Part shown: positions 27,442-36,324 of the stretch, piece by piece | Position numbering within the stretch: position 1 is the first letter of the stretch | Layout: each line of letters starts with the position of its first letter | Source: Microbacterium sp. SS28 | GTDB lineage: Bacteria; Actinomycetota; Actinomycetes; Actinomycetales; Microbacteriaceae | Length of the DNA: 64,000 nt | Reading direction: 5' to 3' | Assembly (NCBI RefSeq): GCF_022761035.1 | Contig: NZ_JAKWJP010000005.1 | Span: forward strand, 320,794-384,793 | Position numbers and translations under genes: made by a program | Notes under the pieces: generated by a model | Told to the model about the DNA's origin: nothing | What the model saw: only the letters and a program-made list of their open reading frames with translations | Database searches by the model: none

Positions 27442-29628
27442 TCAGCGCCCGCCGAACTCGCGCACCTGCTTGTAGACGAGCCGGCCGTCCGCGAAGATCT
27501 TCAGCTCGAGGTCGAGCGAAGACTCCTTGTCGGCCGCCGAGGTCACGAACCGGCAGTCGCGGTAGTAGCCCCGCGTCGCGCGGCAGTACGCGCGCTCGAC
27601 GCGGCGCGCGAGGTCGACGAGCTCGAGCATCCGGTCGCCCGCGAGCACGGGCGCCGCGCGCACGTCCGCGTCCCGCGTGGGCTTCGCGTAGCGCGTCGTC
27701 GTGAGGCTCGCGGGCTCGTCGTCGGCGATGAAGGCCGCGACGGTGAGCTCCGACCACGTGCCGGGGTCGGGGTTGGTCACGAGGTTGTTGCCCGCCTGGA
27801 CAGACAGCGAGTACCCGAAGACGTGCTCGGTGTTGAGCACGCGCGTCACGACGACGGCGTTGGCGGTGACATCCGATTCCGCGTCGTAGGCGGGCACGAT
27901 CGCGAGTCCCATCGCGATCGTCGTCTGGTCGATGCGGGCGAACGAGCGCTCCTCGACGGCGCGCTTGTTCCACAGGCTCGCGTAGACGCCCTTCATCGCG
28001 CACCCGAGCGATTTCGGCTTCACCTTGCGCTTGACCTCGCCGTCCTCGCCGTCCTCCTCGACGAGGCACGGCCCGATCGGCCGGTCGCGCTTGGTCGTGT
28101 CGGCGGCGAAGCTGTCGTGCAGCCCCGCGCCGTCGAAGTCCGGCACGTCCTCGGCGTTCGCGCTCGAGCGCACCTTGACCTTCTCGACGCCCGGGAGCAC
28201 CTCGTTCAGCTTCGCCCGCACGCGCTCGAGCGCGCCGGGCGGGAAGGAGGCGGCCATGATGCCGGACTGGATCTCGTCGACGCGCGCGGCCCTCTGCTTC
28301 GGCGAGAGGGCGCCCGCCTGCTCGTCCGCGACGAACAGGTCGATGAGAGCGCGCACGTCGCTGTTCGGCGGATGCTCGATGAAGTCGCGATACGCCTGCA
28401 GCGGCACCGCGAGGCCCTTCGGCACGAGGTCGTAGCCCCGCTCGGCGCTCGGCGAGCCCGTCTCGCCGACCCGCCCGAGCACGTCGCGATGCGCGAGGAA
28501 GCCGAGGTTCGCGGCCTTCGACCCGTACCGCGCCGCGAACGCCCGCGTCTGCGTCGTCGTGCCGGTCGCGAGCTCGTCGTACGAGCGCACCTCGGTCTCG
28601 GCATCCCATACCAGCTGCACGAGGGGGCGATCGAGGCGCTCCGCGAGCTTCGCCGCGACGATCTCGTCGGTCGACTCCTCGAGGTCGAACCCGTCCTTGC
28701 GGACGACGAAGTGGACGGGCTTGTCGGCGAACGGTGCGAGCCGCGGGTGGTCGAGCGCAGCGCTGCGCAGCACGGCGTTGGGGGTGTCGCGCTCCTTGGA
28801 TTTGAGGTTGACATGCGAATTGGTGTCCTGCACGGCCTTCGTGATGACGCCCGCGACGACCGAGAGGTCGAGCGGCAGCTCGTCGAAGACGGGGATGTCG
28901 GTCGCCGTCAGCGCGTCGCGGTCCTCGGGGAAGATCCGCAGATGCCCCCATGCCTCGCCGACGTTGAGGGGCACGTAGTCGATCGCGCCGAGGATCCGGT
29001 CGAGGGGCAGCACCTCGACCTCGAGGCCCGCGAGATCGGGGCCGACGGTATCGGTCGTCTGCTGCGCACCGGTCGGCACGAAGGCGAAACGACTGCTCGG
29101 GATGCCGATCCGCGCCCGCACGATGCTCACGGCTTCGACGACCAGGCGCTCGCGGATGACGTCCTGCGGGTAGAACTGCAGCCCGAAGACGGGGTCCGCC
29201 GCCCCCTCCAGGAAGTACGTGCGGATGCTGCCCGCGATGTAGCGCTTGTCGGCCGTGAAGTAGGTCAGGGCGTTGAAGGCGTCGAGCGTCTCAGCGATGC
29301 CGAACGTCGCCCGCCCGAAGAAGTAGTGGTACCTCGCGGCATCCGGAACCTGTCCGTTCTCGAGGAAGTTGCCGTTCACGAACCGCACAGCGGGGCTCGT
29401 CGGATCTCTCCGGTCGATGAGGAACTTCGCGACCCGGCCGTTCGCGACGAGATCGCCCGCGAGGGTCGAGATCGTCTGGAACGTGTCGAGCGTGTCGATC
29501 TCGTCGACCGCGAGCGGCAGGGTCGCGAGCGCTTCGGCGAGGTCGGCGAACGAGATCCGCTGCGGCGGCAGGAGCCCCGCGATCCGCGTGGGTGCCGCGG
29601 GCAGTGCGCGCGGGAGGAATCCGGTCAT
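27442..29628 (-). CDS. Dikinase-like protein with phosphohistidine-type and PPDK_N ATP-binding domains
   Basis: 728 residues, unknown function. Around residues 255-285, VVAGVITKAVQDTNSHVNLK SKERDTPN resembles the mobile phosphohistidine domain of PEP-utilising enzymes (candidate His272). Residues ~360-728 resemble the PPDK_N/PEP-synthase ATP-binding domain: ARYGSKAANLGFLAH, VPKGLAVPLQAYRDFI, and VKVRSSANAEDVPDFDGAGL with the nucleotide-binding Arg487. The His domain precedes the ATP domain, the order seen in glucan, water dikinases rather than PPDK. The PEP/pyruvate barrel is missing, so the acceptor is not pyruvate. It is transcribed away from the tyrosinase operon. Confidence 0.65.
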   Translation of the reverse strand: MTGFLPRALPAAPTRIAGLLPPQRISFADLAEALATLPLAVDEIDTLDTFQTISTLAGDLVANGRVAKFLIDRRDPTSPAVRFVNGNFLENGQVPDAARYHYFFGRATFGIAETLDAFNALTYFTADKRYIAGSIRTYFLEGAADPVFGLQFYPQDVIRERLVVEAVSIVRARIGIPSSRFAFVPTGAQQTTDTVGPDLAGLEVEVLPLDRILGAIDYVPLNVGEAWGHLRIFPEDRDALTATDIPVFDELPLDLSVVAGVITKAVQDTNSHVNLKSKERDTPNAVLRSAALDHPRLAPFADKPVHFVVRKDGFDLEESTDEIVAAKLAERLDRPLVQLVWDAETEVRSYDELATGTTTQTRAFAARYGSKAANLGFLAHRDVLGRVGETGSPSAERGYDLVPKGLAVPLQAYRDFIEHPPNSDVRALIDLFVADEQAGALSPKQRAARVDEIQSGIMAASFPPGALERVRAKLNEVLPGVEKVKVRSSANAEDVPDFDGAGLHDSFAADTTKRDRPIGPCLVEEDGEDGEVKRKVKPKSLGCAMKGVYASLWNKRAVEERSFARIDQTTIAMGLAIVPAYDAESDVTANAVVVTRVLNTEHVFGYSLSVQAGNNLVTNPDPGTWSELTVAAFIADDEPASLTTTRYAKPTRDADVRAAPVLAGDRMLELVDLARRVERAYCRATRGYYRDCRFVTSAADKESSLDLELKIFADGRLVYKQVREFGGR

Positions 29629-29812
29629 CGTCGAGCCCCTTCGGTCAGCCCCGTCTCCGATGCAACCGCCTCGGCGGGGGTGGCGTCAACGGAACCCTGT
29701 TCCTCGTGGTCATCCCATGTCCCCGTTCGGCCGGACCGCAGGCTCGAAGGTCCGGCTCAGGGGGACGCAGATGTGGGGACGGGGTGCTCTCGACGCGGCG
29801 AGCGCACGTGAC

Positions 29813-29853
29813 TAGCCTGAGGCGCGGGGGCAGGCCTTCGGCATGGGGGGTCC
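29813..29853 (+). promoter_or_regulatory. Probable promoter of the tyrosinase operon
   Basis: TAGCCT (29813-29818) with CTCGAC 18 bp upstream, then a ~25-nt leader ending in a G-rich GGGGGG just before the ATG. The call rests on the -10 and on analogy with nearby promoters. Confidence 0.4.
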
Positions 29854-31107
29854 ATGAGCGTCAGCATCACCTTTCCGCGCATCGACGAGCGCGGACGCGC
29901 CTACGTCACGTGGCGCCCCGTCGAGGTCAAGCTCGCGGTCACGCCGCCGCAGGCGGGACCGGCCGTCGCGGTCACCGTCTCGGCGCGACGCCTCTCCGGA
30001 GGCGGCGCGCTGCTGTTCGCCGACCATCTCACGCACGCGGGCACGGCGACCCTCGATGTGACCCTGCCCGCGAGCGGCGCAGCACGGTCGGTCTGGATCG
30101 GCGGCGCCTACCCCGACGCGAGCACGCGCTTCGGGGATGTCACGGTAGAGGTTCGCACGCGTCCGGGCGGTGCGCTGCTCGGCAGTCGCCCGACGATGGT
30201 CCGCGTCCGCAAGAATGCGAACCGGCTGACGCCCGCCGAGCGCGGCAGGTTCCTGCGCGCGATGGCGACCCTCAACGGCTCGGGCGCGGGGCGCTTCCGC
30301 GACTTCCGCGACATGCACACCTCGGGTGCGCCCGACCGCGAGGCCCACGGCGGTCCCGGCTTCCTCCCGTGGCACCGCATCTATCTGCTCGACCTCGAGC
30401 GCGAGCTGCAGCTCATCGATGCCGAGGTGAGCCTGCCGTACTGGCGGTTCGACCAGGCCGCGCCCAATGTCTTCACGCGCCAGTTCATGGGCGTCCCGAC
30501 GTTCCAGAACGTCGTCGACTTCGCGCCGTCGAATCCCCTCCGCGCGTGGATCGGCGCGACGCAGCCGGGCGTCCAGCGCGGGCGCGGCGTCGGGCCCACG
30601 ACGGTGCCGGACGTCCTCACCGAGGCCGAGACCCTCGCGCTCGGCGGCCGTGCACTCGCCTCCGCGGCTTTCGCGCCGTTCGCGCAGGACATGCAGTTCG
30701 ACCCGCACGGGGCCGCGCACATGTCGCACGGCGGCGGGGTCATCACGAACCCCGGGACGGCTCCGCAGGACCCCCTCTTCTTCCTTCTGCACTGCAACGT
30801 CGACCGCCTGTGGGCGAAGTGGCAGTGGGGGTTCCGGATGCACGATCCTGCTGCGGCGCGCGCGTTCACCCCGGGGTCGACGCGTCCCGGTCACCGCCTC
30901 GCCGATCCGCTCTGGCCGTGGAGCGGACCGCTCGCTGCGCCGCGGCCCACGACGGCGCCCGGCGGCGGGCTTGCGGCATCCGCCATGACGAACGCTCCGG
31001 GGCTGAGTCCCCGCGTTCGCGACGCGATCGACTACTTCGGGCTCACGACGCCCGCGCATCTCGGCTTCGCATACGACGACGTCCCGTTCCAGATGGGAGG
31101 CGCGTGA
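29854..31107 (+). CDS. Tyrosinase-family dicopper protein with N-terminal beta domain
   Basis: 417 residues. Residues 1-115 form a beta-rich domain. The tyrosinase core has CuA ligands His155 (DMHTSG), His165 (EAHGGPG) and His174 (FLPWHRIYLLDLE), and CuB ligands His285, His289 (DPHGAAH) and His313 (FFLLHCNVDRLW). All six are present, so a functional type 3 copper site is expected, oxidising phenols or an unknown substrate. No Sec or Tat signal is visible. The HEAT-repeat gene starts inside its stop (TGATG), and a SCO-like protein is encoded third, suggesting dedicated copper loading. Confidence 0.9.
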   Translation: MSVSITFPRIDERGRAYVTWRPVEVKLAVTPPQAGPAVAVTVSARRLSGGGALLFADHLTHAGTATLDVTLPASGAARSVWIGGAYPDASTRFGDVTVEVRTRPGGALLGSRPTMVRVRKNANRLTPAERGRFLRAMATLNGSGAGRFRDFRDMHTSGAPDREAHGGPGFLPWHRIYLLDLERELQLIDAEVSLPYWRFDQAAPNVFTRQFMGVPTFQNVVDFAPSNPLRAWIGATQPGVQRGRGVGPTTVPDVLTEAETLALGGRALASAAFAPFAQDMQFDPHGAAHMSHGGGVITNPGTAPQDPLFFLLHCNVDRLWAKWQWGFRMHDPAAARAFTPGSTRPGHRLADPLWPWSGPLAAPRPTTAPGGGLAASAMTNAPGLSPRVRDAIDYFGLTTPAHLGFAYDDVPFQMGGA

Positions 31108-32015
31108 TGGCCGACTATGACATCGAGGCGCTCCGCAAGTCCTTCGTCGACGACGTGACCGGCGCGAAGCGGGCAGGATCCGCGGCGAGCGCCGGGGTGT
31201 CGTTCACGCGCGGCATCTCGCGGGGCGGCGACGGCCTGCTGGGCGGCGAGGCCGACGAGGCGGAAGAGCCCGAGACCTTCGAGTCGGCGATGCGCGTCCT
31301 CCTCGACGTCCTCGCCGACGACGCGGCCGTGCCCGAGCAGAAGATCATCGCGCTCGAGCGCCTCGGCGCCGCGGCGTTCCAGCCCCAGCGGTTCGCACCC
31401 TTCCACGCCGAGTTCGTCGAGCGGCTGCGCGCCCTGGCCCTCTCGGACGACAAGCGGCTGCGCCTCCTCGCCCTCGACCGCCTGACCCTCGAGGACGACG
31501 ACGAGGGTAAGCGGATGCTGCGCGAGAGCCTCGAAGGAACCCGCAAGCCCCTCGTCCCGGCCGCGACCGCCGTGCGCCTCCTCGCGCGCGACGAGCACGG
31601 CGACGCCGCGCCGCTCTTCCGCGAGCTCGCGCGGTCGGGGCCCGTGCGCGTCCGCGAGGAGTCGCTGCGGGCGCTCGCAGCCGACGCCGAGTCGGTCGAC
31701 CTGCTCGCCGAGGTCTCGTCCGACAAGTCCGAGTCCGCCAGGATGCGCGAGGTCGCCGCGATGAGCCTCAAGGCCGCCTCGCCCGAACGCTTCGCGCAGG
31801 TCGCACGCGAGCTCGTCCTCGACGAGCAGGAGGACGATCGACTGCGCGCCACAGCCCTGTCGGCGCTCGCGTTCGCTCCTGAAGCGGCCGACGCGCTCGA
31901 CGGCGAGGCGTTCGAGCCCGAGCTCGAGGGCATCAGGGAGGCCACGGCATCCCGCGCCCTCAAGACCTCGATCGACCGCTACGCCCAGTCCCGCGCGCCG
32001 AAGACGACGGAGTGA
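31107..32015 (+). CDS. HEAT-repeat protein of the tyrosinase operon
   Basis: 302 residues, almost all helical, with tandem Ala/Leu/Arg-rich ~30-residue repeats (for example RLLALDRLTLEDDDEGKRML, AATAVRLLARDEHGDAAPLF, and VREESLRALAADAESVDLLA) typical of HEAT/PBS-lyase-like scaffolds. There is no catalytic motif. Its ATG overlaps the tyrosinase stop, implying fixed stoichiometry and probably a direct interaction, perhaps as an assembly factor or scaffold for the copper enzyme. The N-terminal ~55 residues are low-complexity and may be a flexible tether. Confidence 0.78.
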   Translation: MADYDIEALRKSFVDDVTGAKRAGSAASAGVSFTRGISRGGDGLLGGEADEAEEPETFESAMRVLLDVLADDAAVPEQKIIALERLGAAAFQPQRFAPFHAEFVERLRALALSDDKRLRLLALDRLTLEDDDEGKRMLRESLEGTRKPLVPAATAVRLLARDEHGDAAPLFRELARSGPVRVREESLRALAADAESVDLLAEVSSDKSESARMREVAAMSLKAASPERFAQVARELVLDEQEDDRLRATALSALAFAPEAADALDGEAFEPELEGIREATASRALKTSIDRYAQSRAPKTTE

Positions 32016-32019
32016 CGGG

Positions 32020-32931
32020 ATGCCGCATCCCGTCGATGCCGTCATCTCTGAGCTGCTCGCCGAACCCGTGACCCTCGCGCAGCTGCGTCAGGACGCCCCG
32101 CACACGGCGGGTCTCTCGACAGCCGATGCCGAGCGCGTGCGCGCGCACCTGCTCGCGTCGTTCGAGACGCGCGGCATCCCGCTGGACGCCCTGCCGGTCG
32201 TGGCCGAAGAGCTGCGTTCGAGCGCGAGTCCCGTCGTGCTCGCGGGCGCCGCGCGCGCCGTCCGAGGACTGGGCCCGGGTGCCGACGGCTCGTGGGCCGA
32301 GCTGCTGCGCGACGCCGCGGACCGCGTCGCGACGGCCGACGTCTACGTGCGGTGGGTCCCGGGAGCGGTCGCGCCGAGCTGGATGCGGACGGCGCGCGGC
32401 GAGCTGCTCGCGACGCTCGAGGAGGTCGCGGCGGCGCCAGCCGCGCCCGCGGATCTCGCGCAGGCCGCAGGAGCGGCATCCGTCATCCGCCTCGATCCCG
32501 ACCTGCTCGCGCGGATCGCGACGGAAGACCAGGACGGGGGCACGGCGGATCTGGGCGCGCTGCTCGCGGGCCGCGAGACGGTGCTCGCGTTCTTCTACAC
32601 GCGGTGCATGAACCCCGCCCGTTGCTCGCTCACCATCACGCGCCTCGCGGCAGCGGCCCGCGGCGACACCGGGCGCGCGCATCTCGCGATGACCTACGAC
32701 CCGGCGTACGACTCCCCCGCGCGCCTGCGGAGGTACGGCGAGCAGCGCGCGTTCCCCTTCGGCGAGCGCGCGCGTCTCGTGCGCACGCCCGACGCGTGGC
32801 TCGACGTGCGGGCGATGTTCGGGCTGCGCGTCGGATACGGCCCTGCGACCGTCAACGAGCACGCGCGGGAGCTCTTCCTCGTCGGACCCGACCTCGTCGC
32901 GCGCGGGCTCGATCCCGACGCCATCGCCTGA
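32020..32931 (+). CDS. HEAT-like / SCO1-SenC thioredoxin-fold fusion (putative copper chaperone)
   Basis: 303 residues. Residues 1-155 are helical and HEAT-like. Residues ~170-303 match the SCO1/SenC fold: VLAFFYTRCMNPARCSLTI with Cys196 and Cys202, then HLAMTYDPAYDSP, and NEHARELFLVGPD with His281. SCO proteins use CXXXC plus His to bind copper; here the spacing is CX5C. There is no signal peptide, so it would act in the cytoplasm, unlike classical SCO. Its start lies 4 nt after the HEAT gene. A role in metallating the tyrosinase is inferred. Confidence 0.78.
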   Translation: MPHPVDAVISELLAEPVTLAQLRQDAPHTAGLSTADAERVRAHLLASFETRGIPLDALPVVAEELRSSASPVVLAGAARAVRGLGPGADGSWAELLRDAADRVATADVYVRWVPGAVAPSWMRTARGELLATLEEVAAAPAAPADLAQAAGAASVIRLDPDLLARIATEDQDGGTADLGALLAGRETVLAFFYTRCMNPARCSLTITRLAAAARGDTGRAHLAMTYDPAYDSPARLRRYGEQRAFPFGERARLVRTPDAWLDVRAMFGLRVGYGPATVNEHARELFLVGPDLVARGLDPDAIA

Positions 32932-32952
32932 CCCGCCCTCACCCCTGCCCTC

Positions 32953-33052
32953 CGTTCACAACTCAGGAAGAACGTGCCGAGCCTGTGAGGCGTCCCGCGC
33001 AGTCTCGCGGATCTGCCCCTCCCTGCCCGCCGGATCTCCTGAGTTGTGAACG
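32953..33052. repeat. 100-bp element bounded by a 16-bp perfect inverted repeat
   Basis: CGTTCACAACTCAGGA at 32953-32968 is exactly complementary to 33037-33052, with 68 bp between. The element fills the gap between the SCO-like gene and cofD. It could fold as a long-stem RNA, act as a terminator, or be a small palindromic mobile element. I see no second copy in this window. Confidence 0.6.
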
Positions 33053-33075
33053 GCGCCCGCCTCCCACCCTCCGAC

Positions 33076-33081
33076 TAGCGT
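33076..33081 (+). promoter_or_regulatory. -10 element of leaderless cofD
   Basis: TAGCGT, 7 nt before the ATG at 33089. GGGAGG lies in between but is too close to an expected start site to act as a leader. Confidence 0.5.
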
Positions 33082-33088
33082 GGGAGGC

Positions 33089-34057
33089 ATGCGCTGCGTG
33101 GTGATCGGTGGGGGCGTGGGCTGCGCCCGGTACGTGCGGGGCCTGCGGGAGCACCTCCGCCGGTCGGTGACGGACGCCGCGATCGACGTCGTCGTCAACA
33201 CGGCGGACGACTGGTGGGTGTCGGGGCTGCGCATCTCGCCCGACCACGACAGCATCCTCTACACGCTCGCGGGGCAGAACGACGACGAGCGCGGCTGGGG
33301 CCGCCGCGGCGAGTCCGACCGCGTCTCGGGCGAGCTTCGTGAATGGGATGCCACGCCGGCGTGGTTCACGCTCGGCGACCTCGACCTCGCGACGCACATC
33401 GCGCGCACCTCGTGGCTGCGCGAGGGCGCATCGGTCTCGGACGTCTTCGCGCGCCTCGGCAGCCGGTGGGATCTCGGTGCGACGCTGCACCCCGCGACCG
33501 ACGCCGAGATCGACACGCACGTCGCGACGGAGGACGGACGGCGCATGCACTTTCAGGAGTGGTGGGTGCGCGAGCGGGCCGGCATCCCGGCCGTGCGGTT
33601 CGAGCAGGACGGCATCGGCGCCGCACGCCCGTCCGCCGGTGCCCTCGAGGCTCTCGCGCGGGCCGACGTCGTACTGCTCGCGCCGTCCAACCCCGTCGTC
33701 TCGATCGGCCCCGTCCTCGCCGTGCCCGGGATGCGTGAGGCCGTGCTCGCCTCGGGCGCCCCGGTCATCGGGGTCTCGCCCATCATCGGCGGATCCGTCG
33801 TGCGCGGCATGGCAGACGCGTGCCTCGCGGCGATCGGGGTCGAGACGGATGCCGCGGCCGTCGCCCTGCACTACGGCGCGCGCACCGCGGGCGGGCTGCT
33901 CGACGGCTGGCTCGTCGGCGAGGAGGACCCCGGCGCCGTCGCGAAAGTCGCCGCGGCGGGCATCGCGTGCCGCGCGGTCCCGCTGTGGATGCGGGACGCC
34001 GACACCTCGGCCGCCCTCGCCGTCGACGCCCTCTCGCTCGCCTCCGAGCTCGCCTGA
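33089..34057 (+). CDS. cofD: CofD/FbiA: 2-phospho-L-lactate (phosphoenolpyruvate) transferase of coenzyme F420 synthesis
   Basis: 322 residues. MRCVVIGGGVGCARYVRGL is the nucleotide-binding start. VVVNTADDWWVSGLRISPDH DSILYTLAG, FTLGDLDLATHIARTSWLRE and LLAPSNPVVSIGPVLAVPGM are hallmark blocks. It joins the PEP/phospholactate-derived moiety to the deazaflavin Fo, giving dehydro-F420-0 or F420-0. A GTG 9 nt upstream is open, but MRCVVIGG is the family start. It appears monocistronic; no other F420 gene is adjacent. Its presence implies the organism makes F420. Confidence 0.93.
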   Translation: MRCVVIGGGVGCARYVRGLREHLRRSVTDAAIDVVVNTADDWWVSGLRISPDHDSILYTLAGQNDDERGWGRRGESDRVSGELREWDATPAWFTLGDLDLATHIARTSWLREGASVSDVFARLGSRWDLGATLHPATDAEIDTHVATEDGRRMHFQEWWVRERAGIPAVRFEQDGIGAARPSAGALEALARADVVLLAPSNPVVSIGPVLAVPGMREAVLASGAPVIGVSPIIGGSVVRGMADACLAAIGVETDAAAVALHYGARTAGGLLDGWLVGEEDPGAVAKVAAAGIACRAVPLWMRDADTSAALAVDALSLASELA

Positions 34058-34112
34058 CGCGCGGCATCCCGACCCACGGCTGCCGCGCAGGATGCGGCAT
34101 CCCGGACGCAGA

Positions 34113-34141
34113 AACGCCCGGCCCCCTGGGGGCCGGGCGTT
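34113..34141. terminator. Bidirectional terminator between cofD and the rhamnose-type importer
   Basis: AACGCCCGGCCCCC pairs with GGGGGCCGGGCGTT almost without a loop. It serves two convergent transcription units. Confidence 0.8.
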
Positions 34142-34156
34142 CCGAGGGATTGCGAC

Positions 34157-35203
34157 TCAGAAGTCGAAGTCGCCGATGTTGTCTGCGTCGAAGACGTAGG
34201 GGTCGCCGAGCAGGACGACGCCGTCGGCGCCGACCTCGTACGAGCCGAGCGTGCCGGCGTCGAACGTGTCGCCCTCAGCGCCGGTGATGTCGCCGTTGTA
34301 CAGCGCGGCGGCGGCGAAGGTGGCGAGGTAGCCGAGGTCGGCCGGGTTCCACAGCGCGAACGCCGTGACGGTGCCGTCCTCGACGTACTCGCGCATCTGG
34401 TTGGGGGTGCCGAGGCCGGTCAGCGCGACCTTGCCCTTGTACTCCGAGGTCGACAGGTAGCGGGCCGCAGCCGAGATGCCGACCGTCGTCGGCGAGACGA
34501 TGCCCTTGAGCTCGGGGTAGGTCTGCAGCAGCGCCGCGGTCTTGTCGAACGAGGTCTGGTCGTCGTCGTCGCCGTAGACGACCTCGACGAGCTCGATGTT
34601 CGGGTGGTCCGCCGCGAGCAGCTCCTTCATCGTCTCGATCCACGCGTTCTGGTTGGTCGCGTTCGCCGACGCGGAGAGAACCGCGATCTGACCGGCGTCG
34701 CCGATCTGCTCCGCGATCAGGTCGACCTGGATCTTGGCGATGCCCTCCGCAGTGGCCTGGTTGATGAACAGGTCACGGCAGTCCGGGTTCGTGTCGGAGT
34801 CGAACGTGACGACCTTCACGCCCGCGTCGGACGCCTCGCCGAGCGCGTCGCACAGGGCCTCGGGGTCGTTCGCCGAGACGATCAGGGCGCCCGCGCCCTG
34901 CTGCGCCGCGGTCTGGATGTACTGCACCTGCGAGGTCGGGGAGGCCTCGGACGGGCCGACCTCTTCGAGCGTCGCGCCGATCTCGTCGGCCGCCGCGGTG
35001 GCGCCCTTCGTCGAGGTGTCGAAGTACGCGTTGCCGAGGTTCTTCGGCAGCATCGTGATCGACAGGGCCTCATCGCCGCCGGCGTCGCCCGACGAGCCCG
35101 AGTCGCCCGAGCCGCCCGAGCAGCCCGCCGCGAACAGGGTCACGCCGACGGCCAGGGCCGCGATGACCCCCGCGCGCCGTGTGCGCTTGAATTCGAACAT
35201 CAT
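34157..35203 (-). CDS. rhaS: Rhamnose-type ABC importer substrate-binding lipoprotein
   Basis: 348 residues. The leader FKRTRRAGVIAALAVGVTLF ends in the lipobox AAGC. A Gly/Ser-rich linker precedes a cluster B/RbsB-like fold: ITMLPKNLGNAYFDTSTKGA, ALIVSANDPEALCDALGEAS DAGVKVVTFDSDTN, and GIVSPTTVGISAAARYL. These stretches match proteins annotated as rhamnose-binding RhaS; related AI-2-binding proteins cannot be excluded. AAGGAAGGAAAC precedes the double ATG. It is the last gene of the importer operon, ~47 bp after a permease gene. Confidence 0.88.
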   Translation of the reverse strand: MMFEFKRTRRAGVIAALAVGVTLFAAGCSGGSGDSGSSGDAGGDEALSITMLPKNLGNAYFDTSTKGATAAADEIGATLEEVGPSEASPTSQVQYIQTAAQQGAGALIVSANDPEALCDALGEASDAGVKVVTFDSDTNPDCRDLFINQATAEGIAKIQVDLIAEQIGDAGQIAVLSASANATNQNAWIETMKELLAADHPNIELVEVVYGDDDDQTSFDKTAALLQTYPELKGIVSPTTVGISAAARYLSTSEYKGKVALTGLGTPNQMREYVEDGTVTAFALWNPADLGYLATFAAAALYNGDITGAEGDTFDAGTLGSYEVGADGVVLLGDPYVFDADNIGDFDF

Positions 35204-35250
35204 TGTTTCCTTCCTTGGTGCAGTTGCGTGTGCGTGACTGCGGGGTGGTT

Positions 35251-36324
35251 CTACGGGGTGGGGCGCTGCGCCGCGTCGGATGCCGCGGCACGGCCCTTCC
35301 TCTTCCCGATGGCCGCGAAGCGTCGCTTCTGAAGCCAGGCGAGGAGGCTCGAGGACACCACGGAGACGACCAGCAGCAGTCCCGTGATGATGTTGATGAC
35401 GTCGCTCGTGATGCCGGCCAGGCGCAGCGCCGAGCCGAGCACGCCGATCAGCAGGACGCCCGCGATGACGCCGTGCAGCGCGCCGCGTCCGCCGAAGATC
35501 GACACTCCGCCCAGGAGCACGGCGGCGATGACCTGCAGCTCCATGCCCATCGCGTTGTCGCCGCGGGCGTTGGAGTACAGCAGCGTGAAGTAGACGCCGG
35601 CGAACCCGGCGACCGTGCCCGAGAGCACGAACAGCAGGAACTTGGTGCGGCCCACGTCGATGCCCGAGAACGAGGCCGCCTCTTTGTTGAGGCCGATGGC
35701 GTAGAGCGAGCGTCCGAACGGAGTGAAGTGCAGCAGCACGGCGAACACGAGCGCGAGGATCACGAACGGGATCATGATGACCGGCACGGGCGTGCCCGGG
35801 ATGTTCGCCTTCGCGAGGTCGGTCCACTCCTCGGGGAACTCCGTGATCGCGGTCGTGCCGAGCAGGCCCACCGCGATGCCGCGGAAGAGCGCGAGTGTGC
35901 CGATCGTGACGGCGAGCGAGGGCAGCCCCACGACCGTGACGAGGAAGCCGTTGACGACGCCCGCGACGAGCCCGACGAGGATCGCGGCCGCGGCGGCGAG
36001 CGGGAACGGGATGCCGGCATGCGTCAGCAGCCCCGTCACGACGCTCGAGAGCCCGACGATGCTCGCGACGGAGAGGTCGATCTCCTCCGTGATGATGATG
36101 AGCGTCATCGGCAGCGCGATGAGCAGGATCGGCGCGACATCCCGAAGCAGGTACGTCACGGTGAGCGGGCTGTCGAAGTTGCGCACCGTCGCGAGCGCCA
36201 CGACGATCACGAGCACCAGGATCGCGATGATCGTCGCTTCGCGCGTGAGCAGGATGCGGCGCCACAGCGGCTTCGCGTGCGCCTGGTAGACGCGGGTGGA
36301 CACGGTGTCGGTGACGGCGGTCAT
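35251..36324 (-). CDS. rhaQ: Rhamnose-type ABC importer permease (second)
   Basis: 357 residues, about ten hydrophobic segments, of the BPD_transp_2 (RbsC-like) family: [40 protein letters not shown] and [20 protein letters not shown]. Its ATG overlaps the other permease's stop by 4 nt (ATGA). It carries a basic C-terminal tail ([15 protein letters not shown]). It forms the channel with its partner for rhamnose or a similar sugar. Confidence 0.88.
   Translation of the reverse strand: MTAVTDTVSTRVYQAHAKPLWRRILLTREATIIAILVLVIVVALATVRNFDSPLTVTYLLRDVAPILLIALPMTLIIITEEIDLSVASIVGLSSVVTGLLTHAGIPFPLAAAAAILVGLVAGVVNGFLVTVVGLPSLAVTIGTLALFRGIAVGLLGTTAITEFPEEWTDLAKANIPGTPVPVIMIPFVILALVFAVLLHFTPFGRSLYAIGLNKEAASFSGIDVGRTKFLLFVLSGTVAGFAGVYFTLLYSNARGDNAMGMELQVIAAVLLGGVSIFGGRGALHGVIAGVLLIGVLGSALRLAGITSDVINIITGLLLVVSVVSSSLLAWLQKRRFAAIGKRKGRAAASDAAQRPTP

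Noticed and set aside
29592..31106. A possible fusion of the HEAT-repeat protein to 505 upstream residues
   Set aside because: Those residues are the wrong frame of the tyrosinase gene. The TGATG overlap gives the real start at 31107.
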